DNA from: Calditrichota bacterium
GTDB taxonomy: Bacteria; Calditrichota; Calditrichia; RBG-13-44-9; J042
Assembly: GCA_013150955.1 (NCBI GenBank)
Contig: JAADJD010000018.1
Location: 1-59,335 of the forward strand
Length of the DNA stretch: 59,335 nucleotides
Direction of reading: 5' to 3'
Part shown: one piece after another, positions 55,179-59,335 of the stretch
How the letters are laid out: each line of letters begins with the position of its first letter
How positions within the stretch are numbered: position 1 is the first letter of the stretch
Notes under the pieces: model-generated
What the model saw: only the letters and a program-made list of their open reading frames with translations
The model's database searches: none
Told to the model about the DNA's origin: nothing
Made by a program: the position numbers and the translations under genes

Positions 55179-55336
55179 AGCCCCGTGGCGCGGCGCAATC
55201 ACCATCCCTGGTTTTCGCGCCATACCCCACATCCGGTGGCGCACATCTACCTTCCCTGATTCTTTCGCCATGTCCCGCATTCAACATCCCCCCACCCTGT
55301 TCTTCGCACCATCTCATCCTACCCGGATGAAATTAA

Positions 55337-55501
55337 CCCAGATTAAGCAATAGCCTACGAATGACACAAACCAAAACGAATAAAATAATAAAATCCAATT
55401 GATTAAGTCTGCATGAAAAATGTGTTCCAGGGTTTGTTCGCGATTTTGTAGATATTTTTTGGTTTCATTCGTGTGATTCGCAGTTTGATGCATTGTTTGG
55501 G
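55337..55501 (+). repeat. MITE-like dispersed repeat, copy 19
   Basis: From CCCAGATTAAGCAATAG to GCATTGTTTGGG, flanked by ATTAA and TTTAA (four of five matching). Confidence 0.88.
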
Positions 55502-55634
55502 TTTAACACAAACAAAAACTGTAAAACCCATTGGATTATTTTCGGATGAAAATTCGTTCGGGGTTTATTTACGATTTTGCGGTTATTTTTGGATACATTC
55601 ATGGGATTTGCGGTTTGATGCATTATTTGGGATA
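55502..55634 (+). repeat. MITE-like repeat, 5'-truncated copy
   Basis: Starts within the element (AACACAAACAAAAACTG) and ends GCATTATTTGGG. It is directly joined to copy 19. The remaining gap to 55791 holds no gene. Confidence 0.75.
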
Positions 55635-55791
55635 AACCGGGTTTAACCCCATTACATTCCTCCTTTTGAAAATAACTGGGGAGGAAGGTCCGGTTGTTTA
55701 TAAAAACATGGGGAATAGTTTTTTTATCAATCTCATTTTGCAATCTGTGCAAGGGGTAATGTAATAAGCAATCTTTTCATCCTCTCATATT

Positions 55792-58046
55792 TTACCGCAC
55801 CAGCACCATCTTCCGCATCTGCTCAAATTGGCCAACCTTCAGGCTGTAGAAATAAATACCCGCGGGAACAACCCGACCACTCTTATCCCGGCCATCCCAT
55901 TGCACGGTGTAGCGGCCGGCTGGCTGGTGCCGGTTAACCAGTGTATGTACTTTCTGGCCCAGACTGTTATAAATCACCAGCGTAACATCCCCTGCCCGGG
56001 GCAACGCATAACGAATGGTCGTTGTGGGGTTGAATGGATTGGGGTAATTAGGATGTAAAGCAAATTCTTCCTGTCGATGTTCTCCATCATTCTCAATACC
56101 CGTTGGTCCAGTGAATTTTAGAATATATACCCCATCATAACCGTCTGCCACAAAAACATAATCATTACTGATATAGACGCCTTTGGCCATATCCCCTGTA
56201 TTGAAATATCCCACTTCCTTGGGCCGGGCCGGATCGCTCACATCAATAACGCGAAGACCATTGAGTCTATTTGCCACAAAAGCATAGTCCCCGTTCACAT
56301 GGACGTCAAAAACCTGATCGCTGGTACTAAAATATCCCACATCCTGTGGCCTAACCGGATCACTCACATCGATGATGCGGAGGCCATTCCCACCATCTGC
56401 TACATAAACATAGCTGTCATTAACATAGATACCCACTGCATAACCGCCCGTATCGAAAAATCCCACTTCCTGTGGCCTAACCGGATCACTCACATCGATA
56501 ATACGAAGACCATTCGAACCATCTGCCATTCGAACCATCTGCCACATAAACATAGCTGTTACTAACATGGACATCCATTGCATAACCGCCCGTATCGAAA
56601 AATCCCACTTCCTGTGGCCTAACCGGATCACTCACATCGATAATACGAAGACCATTCGAACCATCTGCCTGCCACATAAACATAGCTGTTACTAACATGG
56701 ACATCCATTGCATAACCGCCCGTATCGAAAAATCCCAATTGCTGCGGTTGAGTTGGGTTGCTCACATCAATAATGCGTAGACCTGAATCTCCAACCGCTA
56801 CAAAGGCATTTTGGCCGCTGACATAAATACCTATAGCTTGATCGCCTGTATCGAATTGTCCCAATTCCTGGGGTCGGGCAGGATTACTCACATCTACAAT
56901 ATAAATACCATCATAACCATCTGCAATGTAAGCATAATGACCTCTAATATAAATATCTATAGCCTGATCGCCTGTATCAAAATAGCCCACTTCTTGTGGC
57001 TGAGCAGACTTACTTACATCGATAATTCGCAGTCCTTCCCATCCGTCCGCAACATATGCATAGTCACCGCTCACATAAACATCCCTGGCATGACCTTTCG
57101 TATCAAAATATCCTACTTCTTTTGGCTGAGTTGGATCACTCACATCAATAATGAGAAGCCCTTCCTCATAATCCGCTACATAGACATAACTATCGTTAAC
57201 GGATAATGCCTGGGCCTGAGATCTTGTGTTATAAGATCCTACTTCATTTGGACTAGCGGGATTACTCACATCAACAATTCGGACACCATTCCAGCTATCC
57301 GCTACATATGCATAATTACCACTAACGTAAACATCCAATGCCCAACCGGTATCATAATAACCCACTTCCTGTGGACTGGTCGGATCGCTCACATCGACGA
57401 TTCGGAGCCCACTTCCTCCAACTGTTACATAGGCATAATCACCAAGAACATATATTCCTCCTGGATAACCTTTAATATAATATCCCACTTCCTTGGGCTC
57501 GCTTGGATCGCTCACATCAAAAATACGTAAACCATTCCAATCGTCCGCCAAATAAGCATAATTTCCGCTAACGTATATGTCCCGAGCCCAACCACCTGTA
57601 ACGAAATTTCCAACCTCCTGAGGATTAGTTAAGTCACTTATATCAATAACACGTAACCCTGCATAGCCGTCCGCAACGTAAGCATAATTGCCACTAACAA
57701 CAACTCCATTAATAATTGATGGCAATAAAACTTTAGCTAATTTAATAGGGCTTCTTGGACTGCTCACATCGACTATTTCAAGGTATCCCCCATTGCCAAA
57801 ATAGGCAATATTTCTATGGACATAAGCTACCTTACAGTAACCATTTGCCCAACGGCCTATCAAAGTTACATTAGAATCTTTACGGATCTCGTTTACCTCG
57901 TAATTCCATCCTTTATTATAAAAACCAATTGACCAGGGATGAATACCATGCAGCTTACTTTCATTTACGTATTCTGTTCCTGTTTGAGCTACAAGACTCA
58001 TTGTTTGAACGATAACGAACCACATAATTAAAAACATCTTTAACAT
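55792..58046 (-). pseudogene. Secreted LVIVD-repeat propeller protein with T9SS-type tail, split by two frameshifts
   Basis: The ATG at 58044-58046 has AGGAGG seven bases upstream, followed by a signal peptide (MLKMFLIMWFVIVQTMSLVAQ). About 15 LVIVD units of ~42 residues follow (LRIIDVSDP..P.EVGYFDT....VYVSG.YAYVADG..G). The C-terminal ~85 residues contain 'HPNYPNPFNPTTTIRYALP' and 'GRVVPAGIYFYSLKVG', a FlgD-like/type IX sorting tail. The frame breaks twice. At about 56669 a 4-bp tandem copy (CTGC) ends the first frame at 56628. At about 56527 a 16-bp tandem copy (CATTCGAACCATCTGC) ends the second. Each adds +1, so three frames are needed. The duplicated LVIVD unit between them is almost identical to its neighbour. 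It is a pseudogene, a phase-variable gene or an assembly artefact. Confidence 0.82.
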
Positions 58047-58059
58047 GATTTTCCTCCTA

Positions 58060-58400
58060 ATTTTCTTATTTGGCAATTCTTGTTAGGATTAATATTTCAA
58101 TTAAAACCGTTTAATTTTTTGTTTGCCAGAAAATTCAAAAAGAAAGTAGGGTATTTCTACACATTATTTCAATCCATCGACTTGTTTAGTCTCTTAAAAA
58201 ATTATTTTGAAAAAATATATTACTATTTTTAGCACCTTCTCGATATCCGAAGAACAAACTTAAACATTCGATAGAAATTACAATAGTTATGCCAAAACAA
58301 AAATTATAGAGATTTACAAAGATTTCTGGAAAAAATGTGTACATAGTGAAACATATACGGATCAAAACTATGGCAAATATTGCCATTTATAAATAGGATT
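58060..58400. other. AT-rich upstream region of the LVIVD gene
   Basis: Much more AT-rich than the surroundings. A 66-codon hydrophobic frame (58386 to 58186) lacks a ribosome binding site and family signature, so I do not call it. The promoter of the LVIVD gene should be here. Confidence 0.4.
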
Positions 58401-58439
58401 GGTGGATGAAGATTTCAGAAAAAAGCAGGAAGTGAAAAG

Positions 58440-58790
58440 TTTTGTTTTAACCCAAGCCTACCCCCAATTCTTGCCAACCTCTAAGATTAAGCATAGGAAC
58501 TACGGATTTTCAGAGCGCAACGCGTTTGGTTTTCAGTGGATAGTAGCTCAACCCGAACGCATCATAAATCAACCGGTGAATAGCTTTAGATTAGGCGGAT
58601 TCTCGTGCATGAATTCGCTGGCCATCTCGGACGGTCGTAAATATGGCGGTTCGTACATGGGAGGGCAGCCGCTCACCGATACTCCGCCACTGCATATGAA
58701 TGCCCTAACTTCATAATTACGTTTGAATAGTGTGGAGTAAATGGTACGCCAGCACGGTAATGAACAAGTGCGCATCGCAACGCCCCTGTT
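58440..58790 (-). other. Decayed conserved element readable as peptides in several minus frames
   Basis: On the minus strand, 'EVRAFICSGGVSVSGCPP', 'SEMASEFMHENPPN', 'LIYDAFGLSYYPLKTKRVAL' and 'PMLNLRGWQELGVGLG' occur in order but not in one frame. From memory, similar strings recur in unrelated FCB genomes as fragmentary hypothetical proteins. Function and true coding status are unknown. Confidence 0.35.
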
Positions 58791-58802
58791 TTTGATGATA
58801 AA

Positions 58803-58866
58803 CCCAAAATAATGCTATAAACCGTGAACCGAGCGAATGATACCGAAAAGTATCAATAAAATAGTG
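58803..58866 (-). repeat. MITE-like repeat fragment cut by the IS5-family element
   Basis: Starts CCCAAAATAATGCTATAAACC, follows the dispersed repeat to about 'AATAAAATAGTG', then stops where the IS begins. Confidence 0.65.
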
Positions 58867-59335
58867 GAAACCTTTGATTTAATCGATTAAAAATTTTCTT
58901 TGCAAAACAAGCAAAAACCCCTTATAATTAAATAAAAACAACAAGATAGGGGGACGAACCGGTGATTGGCAAACCAAAATCTCAGCTCTCGCTTCTCGAC
59001 AGCGCTTTTAACAACCGAACGAAAAGAAGTCGCAGTGACCAGCTTCTTAAACAAATTGATGCGCTTGTGGACTGGAAACGGTTGGAGAAAGAAATAGAAC
59101 CTTTGTACAAGCCCTCTCGTCGGGGGCGTCCCACGGTGCCAATCATTTATTCTTTGAAATGTTTGTTTCTTCAATATCTTTATAAATTGAGCGACCCGCA
59201 ACTGAAAGATGCTTTGATCGATCGTCTTTCTCTTCAACGGTTTTTGGGGATTCGTTTTGAGGAGGAGATACCGGATTTTACGACCATCTGGCGATCTCAA
59301 GAGCGACTGGCGAAGTCGGGCGTTTTGGAGAAGCT
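58866..59335 (+). mobile_element. Left part of an IS5-family insertion sequence
   Basis: The IS probably begins near 'GGAAACCTTTGATTTAATCG' at about 58866. It contains the transposase start at 58962 and runs out of the window at 59335. The terminus is inferred from the break in the MITE-like repeat; the right end is not visible. Confidence 0.6.
58962..59335 (+). CDS. IS5-family transposase, N-terminal part (runs off the window)
   Basis: Starts at a GTG at 58962 with AGGGGG eight bases upstream and stays open to the window end (124 codons). The N-terminal DUF772-type domain is recognised: 'SDQLLKQIDALVDWKRLEKE', 'PLYKPSRRGRPTVPIIYSLK', 'YKLSDPQLKDALIDRLSLQR' and 'EEIPDFTTIWRSQERL'. The DDE catalytic residues lie downstream and outside the window. 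It is possibly intact. Confidence 0.85.
   Translation, partial: MIGKPKSQLSLLDSAFNNRTKRSRSDQLLKQIDALVDWKRLEKEIEPLYKPSRRGRPTVPIIYSLKCLFLQYLYKLSDPQLKDALIDRLSLQRFLGIRFEEEIPDFTTIWRSQERLAKSGVLEK

Larger units (their letters stand above)
53366..55186 (+). CRISPR. Orphan CRISPR array: 22 clear 36-bp repeats plus a broken terminal repeat
   Basis: The repeat is GTCTGAAAAGCCCCG + TTATT or TTTTT + CAGAGGGGATTGAGAC (36 bp). Starts: 53366, 53441, 53518, 53593, 53669, 53745, 53822, 53896, 53972, 54047, 54125, 54201, 54276, 54354, 54430, 54509, 54586, 54661, 54738, 54815, 54890 and 54968. The 21 spacers between them are 38-43 bp and all different. Repeat 22 is split by a 54-bp hairpin insert (54990-55043). 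A degenerate repeat starts at 55096 after a 37-bp spacer and is also interrupted. The repeat has CCCC/GGGG and TCTGAA/TTCAGA inverted pairs. The ATTGAGAC end resembles type I or III handles. No cas gene lies in the window. Confidence 0.97.

Noticed and set aside
58186-58386. A 66-codon hydrophobic minus-strand frame
   Set aside because: It lies in very AT-rich DNA where hydrophobic frames occur by chance, and has no start signal.

Overview
The window looks like a chromosomal segment from a Gram-negative bacterium of the FCB superphylum, most likely Calditrichota or a close relative such as Ignavibacteria or KSB1-type lineages. The evidence is a 'YPNPFNPTTT' C-terminal sorting tail on a secreted LVIVD-propeller protein, a DUF4301 protein, a SpoIIE-type phosphatase, a giant propeller/PAS hybrid histidine kinase, Tat and Mla-like envelope genes, and about 50% GC coding DNA separated by AT-rich repeats. 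The phylum is inference. No rRNA or tRNA gene was recognised.

Layout: 1-1.7 kb holds IS remnants (a frameshifted IS1380-family transposase leaving the window, and an IS256-family N-terminus cut off by a dispersed repeat). A 22-bp tandem palindromic array follows (1.97-2.2 kb), then a cytochrome b561/LuxR pair, an exported serine hydrolase with an inserted repeat domain, a DUF2914/SpoIIE phosphatase pair, an S9 peptidase and a type II NADH dehydrogenase (2.3-14.5 kb). At 14.8-18.6 kb lie tatA-gatA-gatB-receiver, then tnaA, a 3-methyladenine glycosylase and a 1849-residue hybrid histidine kinase (to 27 kb). At 27.6-30.3 kb is an Mla-like lipid ABC operon. At 30.4-34 kb are two glycosyltransferases, one a glucosyl-3-phosphoglycerate-synthase-like domain fused to PTS EIIA. 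At 35.2-38 kb an SDF symporter and an aminotransferase are flanked by inverted repeat blocks.

From 46.3 down to 38.5 kb runs a dense minus-strand housekeeping series: truA, transaldolase, htrA, purB, purC, psd, pssA, purS, purQ and DUF4321. It interleaves purine synthesis with phosphatidylethanolamine synthesis. Next come a CorC/HlyC protein, DUF4301, ApbE plus a NusG-II protein, and a hemerythrin-like protein. At 53.4-55.1 kb is an orphan CRISPR array of 22 clear repeats plus one broken one. The window ends with a frameshifted LVIVD propeller gene and the start of an IS5-family element.

The most striking feature is a MITE-like family of about 165 bp present in roughly 17 full or partial copies. 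It has CCC(A/G)GATTATGCATT-type terminal inverted repeats and 5-bp A/T-rich target duplications. Copies nest in one another, sit on stop codons and truncate an IS. It occupies much of the intergenic DNA and has no coding capacity.
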